NCBI RefSeq assembly: GCF_030555055.1
Contig: NZ_JAMOAO010000001.1
Coordinates: forward strand, 62,001 to 126,000
From: Nocardiopsis sp. YSL2
GTDB lineage: Bacteria > Actinomycetota > Actinomycetes > Streptosporangiales > Streptosporangiaceae
DNA: 64,000 bases
Reading direction: 5' to 3'
A program made the position numbers and the translations under genes. The notes beneath the pieces were generated by a model. It searched no databases, was not told the DNA's origin, and worked only from the letters and a program-made list of their open reading frames with translations. The first letter of the stretch is position 1; the number at the start of each line of letters is the position of its first letter. Positions 23,681 through 31,751 of this stretch are shown here, piece after piece.

Positions 23681-25546
23681 GTGCCCAGGGTGCCCATCCC
23701 TGCCGCCGAAGAAGTGGTGCTCCCCAAGGGCGGATTAACGTCCTCGATCGCATCGCGGAAGGAATGGATCTTTTTCGCCACCCTATGGAGCTCCCATCCG
23801 GGGCTGACCGTGCTGTGGTGGGCGCTCGTCCTGGCCCAGGGGGTGCTTCCCGCCGGCTTCGTCGTGGCGGTCGGAACGCTCGTCGGCGCCGTCGCCGACG
23901 GCGCCCCGCTACGTACGCCACTGCTCCTCATCGGGGTCGTCTTCGTCCTCATGCAGGTCCTGACACCCCTGCACTCCCAGGTCGGCTCCCTCCTGGGCGA
24001 GCACGTCTCCGACCGCCTGCACGACCGCCTGCTCGTCGCCGCCGGCGCCCCCGAGGGCGTCGCCCACCTGGAGAACCGCGAGCACATGGACGAGCTCACC
24101 GCCTCCCGGGACTTCGACCTCGGGATGACCGGCCCACCCCTGCACCTGTCCATGGGCCTCATCGCGGGCGGCCTGGTCGAGGCGGTCGCGGGCCTGGCCC
24201 AGGCGGTGGTCCTGGCCGCGTACGCCTGGTGGGCCCCGCTCCTGGTCGGCGGCGCCTGGCTCTCCACCCACTGGCTGCTCCGCGAGAGCAGCCAGTGGGA
24301 CCGCAACACCGGCGAGGTCCTGGACGCCCAGCGCCGCGCCGAGTACTCCTACCGGCTGGCCGTGGACTCCCCCGCCGCCAAGGAGATCCGGCTCTTCGGC
24401 CTCGCGAGCTGGCTGACCGACCGCTTCGCCGCCGACCGCCGCACCCTCGTCGAACTGCGCTGGCAGGCCACCCGGCTACGGCAGCGGCCGATGCGCTGGG
24501 CGGTGGCGGTCCTGATGGTCTCGGGCGGACTGTTCTTCTGGTCCCTGGGCCGGGACGCCGCCTCGGGCGCCGTCGGCCTGGGCCAGGTGAGCACCTTCGC
24601 CTACGCGGCCGTCGGCGCGAGCGCCCTGGCCTTCGGAGGGCTGAACTGGGCCCTGTCCCTGGCCTCCGACGGGGTCGCGTCGGTACTGCGCGTCGAACGG
24701 AAGATGTCCACCACGGCCGCGGCCCGCGGTGTGGTCTCCGGAGGAGCGTCGGCGGAGAGGATGCCCGCCGCGGAGATCAGGTTCCGCGACGTGACCTTCG
24801 CCTACCCGGGCATGTCCGCGCCGGTCCTGGACCGTCTCGACCTCACCATTCCCGCCGGGGGCTCCCTGGCCGTGGTCGGTGTCAACGGCGCGGGCAAGTC
24901 GACCCTGGTCAAGCTCCTGTGCCGCCTCTACGACCCGGTCTCGGGAACGATCGAGGTCGACGGCACCGACCTGAGGGACCTGGACGTGGAGTCCTGGCGC
25001 CGCCGCGTCAGCGCGATCTTCCAGGACTTCGTCCGCTACGAGCTGCCGCTCAAGGACAACGTCGCCCCCCTGGGCGCCACCCCCGAGGAGGTCCGCGAAG
25101 CCCTGGCGATCGCCGGCGCCACGGATCTGCGCGACCCGGACACGGTGCTCTCCCCCGGATACGAGAACGGCACCGACCTGTCCGGCGGACAGTGGCAGCG
25201 CGTCGCCCTCGCCCGGGTCCTGTGCGCGGTGGGCCAGGGCGCCGGTGTGGTCGTGCTGGACGAGCCCACCGCCCAGCTGGACGTGCGCGGCGAGGCCGAG
25301 GTCTTCGACCGCGTGCTGGAGGCCACGCGGGGCTGCACGACCGTCCTGATCTCCCACCGCTTCTCCACGGTCCGCCGCGCCGACCGGATCTGTGTCATGG
25401 ACCGGGGCGGGGTCGTGGAGCTCGGGAGCCACGACGAACTCATGGCCCTCGGGGGCACCTACGCGCGGTTGTTCGACCTCCAGGCCGCGCGCTTCACCGA
25501 AGAGTTCAGCGACGAGCAGGACGGAGCCGGCCATGCCGACCGATGA
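23681..25546 (+). CDS. ABC exporter half-transporter 1 (TMD-NBD)
   Basis: A 621-aa fused membrane/ATPase half-transporter. The first ~330 residues contain about six hydrophobic segments; the nucleotide-binding domain has Walker A VGVNGAGKSTLVKL, signature LSGGQWQRVALAR, Walker B VVVLDEPTAQLD and the H-loop ISHRFSTV. It probably pairs with the next protein as a heterodimeric exporter for the cluster's product, giving self-resistance. GTG 23681 is preferred (AAGGA seven bases upstream); an ATG at 23597 in the same frame has no ribosome site. Overlaps the second transporter gene by 14 bases. Confidence 0.9.
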   Translation: MPRVPIPAAEEVVLPKGGLTSSIASRKEWIFFATLWSSHPGLTVLWWALVLAQGVLPAGFVVAVGTLVGAVADGAPLRTPLLLIGVVFVLMQVLTPLHSQVGSLLGEHVSDRLHDRLLVAAGAPEGVAHLENREHMDELTASRDFDLGMTGPPLHLSMGLIAGGLVEAVAGLAQAVVLAAYAWWAPLLVGGAWLSTHWLLRESSQWDRNTGEVLDAQRRAEYSYRLAVDSPAAKEIRLFGLASWLTDRFAADRRTLVELRWQATRLRQRPMRWAVAVLMVSGGLFFWSLGRDAASGAVGLGQVSTFAYAAVGASALAFGGLNWALSLASDGVASVLRVERKMSTTAAARGVVSGGASAERMPAAEIRFRDVTFAYPGMSAPVLDRLDLTIPAGGSLAVVGVNGAGKSTLVKLLCRLYDPVSGTIEVDGTDLRDLDVESWRRRVSAIFQDFVRYELPLKDNVAPLGATPEEVREALAIAGATDLRDPDTVLSPGYENGTDLSGGQWQRVALARVLCAVGQGAGVVVLDEPTAQLDVRGEAEVFDRVLEATRGCTTVLISHRFSTVRRADRICVMDRGGVVELGSHDELMALGGTYARLFDLQAARFTEEFSDEQDGAGHADR

Positions 25547-27332
25547 TCATCCCCTGCCCTCGTCCGGGCGGGCCCTGGGCCGCACCCTGCGGCTGGGCTG
25601 GACAGCGTCACCCGGGCTCATCGCGGTGGCGTTCGCCACCACGGTCGGCGCCGCCCTGCCCGACGTCCTCATCGCCGCCGTCCTGGCGGGGCTCACCGAG
25701 GCGGTGGTCTCCGGGGGCCGGACCGAGATGATCACGGCCGCCGTGCTCCTGGGGGCGCTGGCCGCTCTGAGCTGGCTGCTGCGCGTGGTGAGCGAGCGGG
25801 CCAACCGTCGCTTCGCCGACCGCGCCGCGGTGTTCATGGAAGCGCACGTGGTCCGGCTCCAGAGCGGCATCCCCACCCTGGAACACCACGAACGCCCCGC
25901 CTACGTCGACCGCGCCCAGCTGCTCCGCGACCACGCGGACACCCTGAGCGAGGTCTACCAGTACCTGTTCCAGGCGATCGGCGCCCTCCTGCGGCTGGGG
26001 CTGACCACGGCGCTGCTGATGACCGTCCACCCCCTGCTCGGCCTGCTGGTCCTGTTCGCCGTACCCACCGCCCTGGTCTCCCACTGGCGGGGCGGAGCGG
26101 AGCACGCGCTGCAGGAGGGGCTCGGACACCACGAGCGCCTCGCGCGGCACTTCTTCCTCCTCGGCACGAACGCCTCACCCGGGCGCGAGCTGCGCGTCAC
26201 CCGCACCAGGGAGCGCGTCCGCCACGGGCGCCACCAGGCGTGGGCCGCACGCCACCGGGCCCTGTCCCGGGCCCGCTGGGCCACCACGGCGTGGCAGGCG
26301 GCCGCGCTCGCGGTCTTCGGCTGCGCGTTCACCGGCGCGGTCGTCTGGGTGGCCACGGGCACCGGTTCGGCGGCCCAGGTCGTCCTCCTGCTCACCGCGG
26401 GCGGACGCCTGGCCCAGTACATCGGCCAGACGCTGCGCCAGGTGCACTTCCTGCGCACCATCTGGCTGGAGGGCGGGCGCCGCCTGCTGTGGCTGGAGGA
26501 GCTGTCCGCCCGATCCGTCTCGCGGAGCCCGGTCCCCCCACCTGAGCGGATGCGCTCCGGCATCACCCTGGACCGGGTCTCGTTCGGCTACCCCGGAACG
26601 GACCGGCCGGTCCTGGACGACGTCACGCTCCACCTGCCGGCGGGAGCGGTGGTCGCCGTCGTCGGCGAGAACGGAGCGGGCAAGTCCACGCTGGTCAAGC
26701 TCCTGGCGAAGATGTACGAGCCCGACTCCGGGCGGATCCTCGTCGACGGCGCCGACCTGGCCGACATGCCGGCCCACGCGTGGCGGGAACGGCTCTCCGG
26801 CGCCTTCCAGGACTTCGCGCGCTTCGAGTACCCGCTGCGGCTGTCCATCGGGCTGGGCGACCTGCCCAGAGCCGAGGACGGGGCGGCCGTCGACCGGGCC
26901 GTCGAGCGCGCGGACGCCCGCGCCCTGGTCGACCGGCTCGACCGCGGCCTGGACACCCGGCTCGGCAACACCTGGGCCGGCGGGGTGGAACTGTCCGAGG
27001 GACAGTGGCAGAAGGTCGCGCTCGCCCGGGGCTACATGCGCGACGATCCCCTGCTCCTGCTGCTGGACGAGCCCGCCTCGGCGCTGGACGCCGAGACCGA
27101 GCACCTGCTCTTCGAGCAGTACGCCGAACGCGCCAGAGCACTCAGGGGCCGGGACCGCATCACGCTCCTGGTCTCGCACCGCTTCTCCACCGTGCGCATG
27201 GCCGACCACATCGTCGTCATGGACGGGGCCCGCGTGTGCGAACAGGGCACCCACGAAGAACTCATGAAGCACGGCGGGCGCTACGCCGAACTGTACGAGA
27301 TCCAGGCCCGCGCCTACCGGATCGAGAGGTGA
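25533..27332 (+). CDS. ABC exporter half-transporter 2 (TMD-NBD)
   Basis: A 599-aa half-transporter of the same layout: membrane domain to about residue 330, then VGENGAGKSTLVKL, LSEGQWQKVALARG (a Gly-to-Glu change in the signature LSGGQ), LLLLDEPASALD and VSHRFSTV. The altered signature is common in one half of asymmetric heterodimeric exporters. ATG 25533 has ACGGAG six bases upstream and sits inside the end of the first transporter gene. Its stop is 5 bases before the preferred aminotransferase start. Confidence 0.9.
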   Translation: MPTDDHPLPSSGRALGRTLRLGWTASPGLIAVAFATTVGAALPDVLIAAVLAGLTEAVVSGGRTEMITAAVLLGALAALSWLLRVVSERANRRFADRAAVFMEAHVVRLQSGIPTLEHHERPAYVDRAQLLRDHADTLSEVYQYLFQAIGALLRLGLTTALLMTVHPLLGLLVLFAVPTALVSHWRGGAEHALQEGLGHHERLARHFFLLGTNASPGRELRVTRTRERVRHGRHQAWAARHRALSRARWATTAWQAAALAVFGCAFTGAVVWVATGTGSAAQVVLLLTAGGRLAQYIGQTLRQVHFLRTIWLEGGRRLLWLEELSARSVSRSPVPPPERMRSGITLDRVSFGYPGTDRPVLDDVTLHLPAGAVVAVVGENGAGKSTLVKLLAKMYEPDSGRILVDGADLADMPAHAWRERLSGAFQDFARFEYPLRLSIGLGDLPRAEDGAAVDRAVERADARALVDRLDRGLDTRLGNTWAGGVELSEGQWQKVALARGYMRDDPLLLLLDEPASALDAETEHLLFEQYAERARALRGRDRITLLVSHRFSTVRMADHIVVMDGARVCEQGTHEELMKHGGRYAELYEIQARAYRIER

Positions 27333-27337
27333 CCACC

Positions 27338-28579
27338 GTGAACGCTCAGTACCCTCTGTGGGAACTCCTGGGACGGCCAAGTGGCTTCGGGGCTCCCGAG
27401 CACACGGCCACACACGCCCGGGGAACCCGCATCCGCTTCGCTGATGACCGGTGGCGCCTGTGCGCGACCAGCGGACTATGGAACGCCAACCTGGGCTACG
27501 GAAACCAGCGCATCGCCGATGCGGTGGGGACGGCCCTGATCGACCACTCCTATCTGAGCCTGTTCCGGGGCGGCCACAGCCCCGCGGTCAAGGCGGCCCG
27601 CGCGCTCCTTGAGGTCTGCGGCGACGACCACTACGGTCGGGTCCTGTTCACCACCTCGGGGGGTTCCGCCAACGACGCCGCAATGAAGATGGCCCGGCAG
27701 TACTGGGCGCTCAGGCGGAGCTTCCGCCGCCGCGTCATCGTCGGGCTCCGCGGCAGCTATCACGGTCTCACCTACGGCAGCCACGGTCTGACCGGCGAGT
27801 CACTCGCCCAAAGCTACTACAGCGTGGACCAGCGTTGGATCCGGCATGTCGACCACCGTGGCGCAGGCGAACTGACTGAGCTGCTGGCCTCCGAGGGCGA
27901 GTCCGTGGCAGCGGTCGTCGTCGAACCGGTCCTGGGCACCGGCGCGTACCCGCTGACCCCGGATATGGTCGCGGACCTGCTCCGGCTGCGACGCGAACAC
28001 GGGTTCCTGCTCGTGGCGGACGAGGTCGCCACGGGGTTCGGGCGGACCGGCCCCTACTTCGCCAGTCAGGAGTGGCCTGAACCCCCCGACATCCTGCTGG
28101 CCTCCAAGGGGCTGACCAACGGTACGTGCGCGGCGGCTGCGGTCGTGGCCTCGGCGGAGGTGCTGTCGGTGTTCAACCGAGCCGACGCTTCGCTCATCCA
28201 CGCGGAAACGCAGGCTGGCTCCCCTACCACCTGCGCGGCGATCACCGCGGTTGCGGGTGAGATGGAGCGGCTCGATGCGCTCCAGAACGGGAAGCGGGTG
28301 TCAGTCGGACTGGACAGACTCCTCGATTCCATAGGCGGCCATCCCCTCGTGCGTTCCACCGGCGGCACAGGATGCTTTCGGGCGATACGGCTGCACACGT
28401 CGGACAAGGTCACGGCCGCAACAGCCGTAGACATGATCCACGCGGCCGGCGCCGTCGTCAGCCCCGGCCCCGACTGCGTCCAACTGGCTCCCGCGCTCGT
28501 CTACGAACCAGATGACCTCGAGGAACTGGAGCACGCCCTGCGTACGGGGCTGGACGAAACCGCGGAAAGATCCTCCTGA
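27338..28579 (+). CDS. Class III PLP-dependent aminotransferase
   Basis: A 413-aa fold-type I aminotransferase of class III. It has TSGGSANDAAMKMARQYW (phosphate and pyridoxal contact), VVVEPVLGTG, the Asp that binds pyridine nitrogen in LLVADEVATGFGRTG, and the Schiff-base lysine in LLASKGLTNG. Relatives move amino groups to terminal aldehydes or ketones (for example BioA-type or omega-aminotransferases). Relatives are also used in daptide RiPP pathways, which makes the nearby peptide gene, methyltransferase and exporter pair notable. GTG 27338 has GAGAGG eight bases upstream; an alternative GTG at 27329 overlaps the transporter stop. Confidence 0.9.
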   Translation: MNAQYPLWELLGRPSGFGAPEHTATHARGTRIRFADDRWRLCATSGLWNANLGYGNQRIADAVGTALIDHSYLSLFRGGHSPAVKAARALLEVCGDDHYGRVLFTTSGGSANDAAMKMARQYWALRRSFRRRVIVGLRGSYHGLTYGSHGLTGESLAQSYYSVDQRWIRHVDHRGAGELTELLASEGESVAAVVVEPVLGTGAYPLTPDMVADLLRLRREHGFLLVADEVATGFGRTGPYFASQEWPEPPDILLASKGLTNGTCAAAAVVASAEVLSVFNRADASLIHAETQAGSPTTCAAITAVAGEMERLDALQNGKRVSVGLDRLLDSIGGHPLVRSTGGTGCFRAIRLHTSDKVTAATAVDMIHAAGAVVSPGPDCVQLAPALVYEPDDLEELEHALRTGLDETAERSS

Positions 28580-28598
28580 CGGAAGGCGTGTCGTCGCC

Positions 28599-29795
28599 AT
28601 GACCGGGAACGTGTACGCCCCGAGATTTCCCACAGCCCGAGAGAACCCCTACGACCCGCCAGATTCCTATCGAGGAGGGAAGGACCGCCTCTACCAGCTG
28701 CAGCTCGCCTACGGCGGCCACGCCTGGATGGTCACGGACATGGAGACGGCCAGGATGGTCCTAGCGGACGCGCGTTTCAGCTCCGACTCGACCAACCCTG
28801 ACTACCCCAACCTCCCTCTTTCATCCAAACGCCACGTACCGGGTCACTTCGTATCTATGGACCCGCCCGAGCACACGTCGATGCGCAAACTGGTCACCTC
28901 CGACTTCAGTGCGGCCCGCGTCCGGCAGCTGCGTCCCAAGGTGGACACAGTCGTGGCGGGACTGATCGATGCCCTGATCGGAAGCGGGGCATCGTCCGGT
29001 GACCTGGTGGCGACGGTCGCGGTCCCACTCCCCGGGGCGGGAACGGCGGAGATGTTCGGAGTGCCAGACGATCAGAGGCCAGTCTTCATGGACTGCGCCC
29101 GCAGGCTCCAGGTCCAGGACGCGACGACAGCACAGCGCGTCGCAGTCAGCGGGCGAACGAACCGCCTGCTCGCGAGGATGATCGACGCTAAAGTGGGCCC
29201 TCCTGGCGACGACATCCTCACCCGACTGGCCAAGCTCCGAGCCAGCAATGAACTGACCACGGCACAAGCGGTCGGAATCGCCAACCTCATCCTCGTGGCC
29301 GGCCTGGAGACAGTGGCCGGTTTGTTCTCCCTGACGATGCTCTCTCTACTCAGGGACGAAAACCAGCGCCGCCTGATGAGTGAGTCCCCGCGGCGATGGG
29401 CAGGCCCGGCCGTTAGCGAATCGCTGCGCTATTGGACCGTCATCCAACATGGCGTGGCCCGGGTATGCACTCACGACGTGGAGATCGGAGGGCAGCTGAT
29501 CCGAAAAGGCGATGCCGTCATCGTCCACCTGCCCACGGTCAACCGTGACCCGTCTGTTTTCCCCAGTCCTGACGAATTCGACATGACGAGGGAAGCACGA
29601 GGGCACCTGGCCTTCGGACACGGAGTACATCGCTGTCTCGGGAGCTCAGTGGCTCAGACACAGACGGAACTGGCTATCGCCGCACTGTTCGAGCGGCTCC
29701 CCCAGCTCCGCCTAACTGCTCCGGGGGGACCCTTCGGATTCTTGGACGACATGTTGGTCTACGGCCTGCGGCAGCTGAACGTCACTTGGTCTTGA
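28599..29795 (+). CDS. Cytochrome P450
   Basis: A 398-aa soluble bacterial P450. I helix AGLETVAG (family AGxDT/AGxET), K helix ExxR in SESLRYW, and heme loop FGHGVHRCLGSSVA with the cysteine ligand. It probably hydroxylates or oxidatively modifies a cluster intermediate. ATG 28599 fits, with a 19-base gap after the aminotransferase. The stop codon lies within the putative -35 element of the next promoter. Confidence 0.92.
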   Translation: MTGNVYAPRFPTARENPYDPPDSYRGGKDRLYQLQLAYGGHAWMVTDMETARMVLADARFSSDSTNPDYPNLPLSSKRHVPGHFVSMDPPEHTSMRKLVTSDFSAARVRQLRPKVDTVVAGLIDALIGSGASSGDLVATVAVPLPGAGTAEMFGVPDDQRPVFMDCARRLQVQDATTAQRVAVSGRTNRLLARMIDAKVGPPGDDILTRLAKLRASNELTTAQAVGIANLILVAGLETVAGLFSLTMLSLLRDENQRRLMSESPRRWAGPAVSESLRYWTVIQHGVARVCTHDVEIGGQLIRKGDAVIVHLPTVNRDPSVFPSPDEFDMTREARGHLAFGHGVHRCLGSSVAQTQTELAIAALFERLPQLRLTAPGGPFGFLDDMLVYGLRQLNVTWS

Positions 29796-29812
29796 CACTT
29801 CCCTTAGGGAAG
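29792..29812 (+). promoter_or_regulatory. Possible promoter -35 with overlapping palindrome
   Basis: TTGACA (29792-29797) is followed directly by a perfect inverted repeat CTTCCCT-T-AGGGAAG (29798-29812). A weak -10 could be near 29816-29823. The position, 40 bases before the peptide gene, suggests an operator or an internal promoter/attenuator for the peptide-methyltransferase-PKS part. A short hairpin acting as a weak terminator after the P450 is an alternative. Confidence 0.35.
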
Positions 29813-29850
29813 GTGCGTAGTCCATCCCTCACAACACACAAGGATCGTGT

Positions 29851-30012
29851 ATGAGCAGCACACAGATTCCGATCGTCGATCTGAAGATCAGATGGGGCGG
29901 TACCCCCGACTTGAAGGGAACAGCGGAGGACATCCGCGCTGCCAATGAGGACACCCGGTTCCTCGGCGGATTTGAGCAGACGAGGCGGATCCGATCGGTG
30001 GTGGGAGAGTGA
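29851..30012 (+). CDS. 53-aa peptide, unknown (possible precursor or carrier peptide)
   Basis: Small gene encoding 53 residues, starting MSSTQIPIVDLKIRWGG and ending QTRRIRSVVGE. Evidence for coding: ribosome site AAGGA at 29840-29844 six bases before the ATG, roughly three quarters of codons ending in G or C, and a stop (TGA 30010-30012) sharing its last base with the ATG of the methyltransferase. No cysteine, no carrier serine motif and no membrane segment. I do not recognise a family. It could be a ribosomal peptide substrate for the flanking enzymes, a small subunit, or a decayed gene. It does not end in Thr, so it is not a standard daptide precursor. Confidence 0.6.
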   Translation: MSSTQIPIVDLKIRWGGTPDLKGTAEDIRAANEDTRFLGGFEQTRRIRSVVGE

Positions 30013-30776
30013 TGATCACGAGCACCGCGCAGATGTACGAGGACCTGGCGGATGAGTTCGACCAGGCAGTTCCCTTCTACTCCACCTTCGGGCGCGTCAT
30101 GGTGGACACCATCGATCCCCCACGAGGCTCAGCGCTCCTCGACCTCGCAGCCGGACGCGGGGCTGTGGCACGGCCTGCCCAGGAACGCGGCTGCTCTGTG
30201 ACAGCCGTGGACGCGGCCCCGTCGATGGTCGCCCATTTACGGCAGGACCTGCCACAGGGGAGCATCCACGTCATGGACGTGCACGACCTCGCGTTCGAGG
30301 ATGCGACGTTCGACATCGTCACGGCAGGGTTCGCGGTCAATCTCTTCGAGTACCCGGCCAGGGTCGTCCAAGAGGCGTACCGTGTGCTCAAAGCGGGCGG
30401 CCTATTGGCCTTCACCCTCCCCGGGGGCAAGAACGAATCAGGTGATCTGTCATTCTGCAACCGACTGTACGCGGAATTCTCTAGGTACCTTCCGGTCTTC
30501 GAACGGCCCATCGTCCACGTTCTGGAGACCGAATCCGTTCTCGAAGGCGCAGGGTTCACCGACGTTGCATGCCAGGAGATCACGGCCGAGGTGGAGATCC
30601 CCGACTCCGAGGCGGCATGGGAGTTCCTCACCAAGAACGGCACTGGGGAGCTGATCCTGTCCCTCCCCCACCCGCAACAGGACAAGTTCCGGAAGAGGGT
30701 GGACGAAGCCTTCGAACGCCTCAACCGCGTCGCCGTGTTGAGGAGGACCGTCCACCTGTGGAGTGGGCGCAGGTGA
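30012..30776 (+). CDS. SAM-dependent methyltransferase (class I)
   Basis: A 254-aa Rossmann methyltransferase. Motif I is LLDLAAGRGAVARPAQERG, with an acidic residue at the end of the next strand (VTAVDAAPSMV), MDVHDLAFEDATFDIV (motif II region) and VLKAGGLLAFTLPGG (motif III). The ubiquinone/menaquinone UbiE-like pattern says little about the acceptor; O-, N- and C-methylation are all possible. ATG 30012 overlaps the peptide stop (TGATG), so its translation is probably coupled to the peptide. Ends overlapping the next gene (GTGA). Confidence 0.88.
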   Translation: MITSTAQMYEDLADEFDQAVPFYSTFGRVMVDTIDPPRGSALLDLAAGRGAVARPAQERGCSVTAVDAAPSMVAHLRQDLPQGSIHVMDVHDLAFEDATFDIVTAGFAVNLFEYPARVVQEAYRVLKAGGLLAFTLPGGKNESGDLSFCNRLYAEFSRYLPVFERPIVHVLETESVLEGAGFTDVACQEITAEVEIPDSEAAWEFLTKNGTGELILSLPHPQQDKFRKRVDEAFERLNRVAVLRRTVHLWSGRR

Positions 30777-31741
30777 GCGCAGCGTCCGTGGGCCCAATCG
30801 GAAAGGGACAGCAGGAACGCGCGGGGAAGAACCCGACAACCCTGGAAGCGGTGGTCGACCGCGTCCGCCAGGTACCGGACCGCTACCGGGAGTTCCGGGT
30901 CACCCCAGACCGGGCCGAGTGGCTGCACAGGCTGGACCGGGAACTGCTCAACGAACTGACCGATGCCGGTCTCCCCTGTCGGGGCTCATCCCGTAACCGC
31001 CTCTACGACCACCGCGACCTGAGCAACATCTCCCTCGCCTTGCGCCTGCCCACCGCGCGGTACTTGGCGATGCGGGGATGGGCGGGATCGCTAAAGGCGC
31101 CACTGCCGGAAGACAGACTCCACGAGGTGGTGATCACCAGCCGCCCTCCGGAAACAGCAGTGGAGGACCCTCGATTCTCCCCTTCAGACCTGCTGAGGAG
31201 CCTTCCCTCCTTCTCGGAACTCGGCAACGGCCAGTTCCGCCTGACTCTGACCCCCGACCACCGGGAGAGCCCGGTGTGTGACGCGCTCCTAGAACTCACC
31301 AGCCCAGTGGCGGACTTGTATTTCCACGTGCTTCCGGACGAGCTCCGAGAAGATCTGGGGTTCCTCCGTGAGACAGGCTTGGCCGACTGCAAACTCGCCG
31401 CCAAGTTCGTCGTGGACAGGGCTGAGGCCAGCGGGATGAGGGCCAGACGTGCCTTCGGGTTCTTCCTGGCCGTCCCGTACTCAATCGATCACGCGTGGGC
31501 GGAAATCTACGTCGACGGATCCTGGTACGGCTTTGACCCCCATCTCCTTAATGCTCTGGTCGAGCTTGGTCTGCTCAGCGGAGGAGAGTGGCCGATGCAC
31601 CGGTCAATCGGGCCCAGCACCCATCGGCTCTCCTTCGTGGAGGACCCCCTGGTGAGAGTGGCGGGAGCCGGTGTCGAGCTTTCCATGCCGACCCGCGTGG
31701 TGTCCGCTCACGAGAACACAAGCTCTCTCCGACCCCAGTGA
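30773..31741 (+). CDS. Transglutaminase-like enzyme 1
   Basis: A 322-aa protein with the papain-like transglutaminase-core triad: Cys in GLADCKLAAKFVVDRAEASG, His in SIDHAWAEIYVDGSW, and Asp in WYGFDPHLL. The N-terminal ~170 residues are unrecognised. In the andrimid pathway a transglutaminase homologue (AdmF) forms an amide bond between carrier-bound acyl groups, so amide synthesis on the adjacent carriers is a reasonable guess; peptide cleavage or crosslinking are alternatives. GTG start overlapping the methyltransferase stop. A second, unrelated-looking member lies after the KS gene. Confidence 0.75.
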   Translation: MSAASVGPIGKGQQERAGKNPTTLEAVVDRVRQVPDRYREFRVTPDRAEWLHRLDRELLNELTDAGLPCRGSSRNRLYDHRDLSNISLALRLPTARYLAMRGWAGSLKAPLPEDRLHEVVITSRPPETAVEDPRFSPSDLLRSLPSFSELGNGQFRLTLTPDHRESPVCDALLELTSPVADLYFHVLPDELREDLGFLRETGLADCKLAAKFVVDRAEASGMRARRAFGFFLAVPYSIDHAWAEIYVDGSWYGFDPHLLNALVELGLLSGGEWPMHRSIGPSTHRLSFVEDPLVRVAGAGVELSMPTRVVSAHENTSSLRPQ

Positions 31742-31751
31742 TTGGACCGAC

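Noticed and set aside
23764..25731. Long + strand frame overlapping ABC exporter gene 1 in another frame
   Set aside because: Arg/Gly/Pro-rich frame, while the overlapping frame has all ABC motifs.
27338..30776. Calling the peptide-aminotransferase-methyltransferase group a daptide cluster
   Set aside because: No oxidative decarboxylase, recognition protein or metalloprotease, and the peptide does not end in Thr; kept only as a hypothesis.
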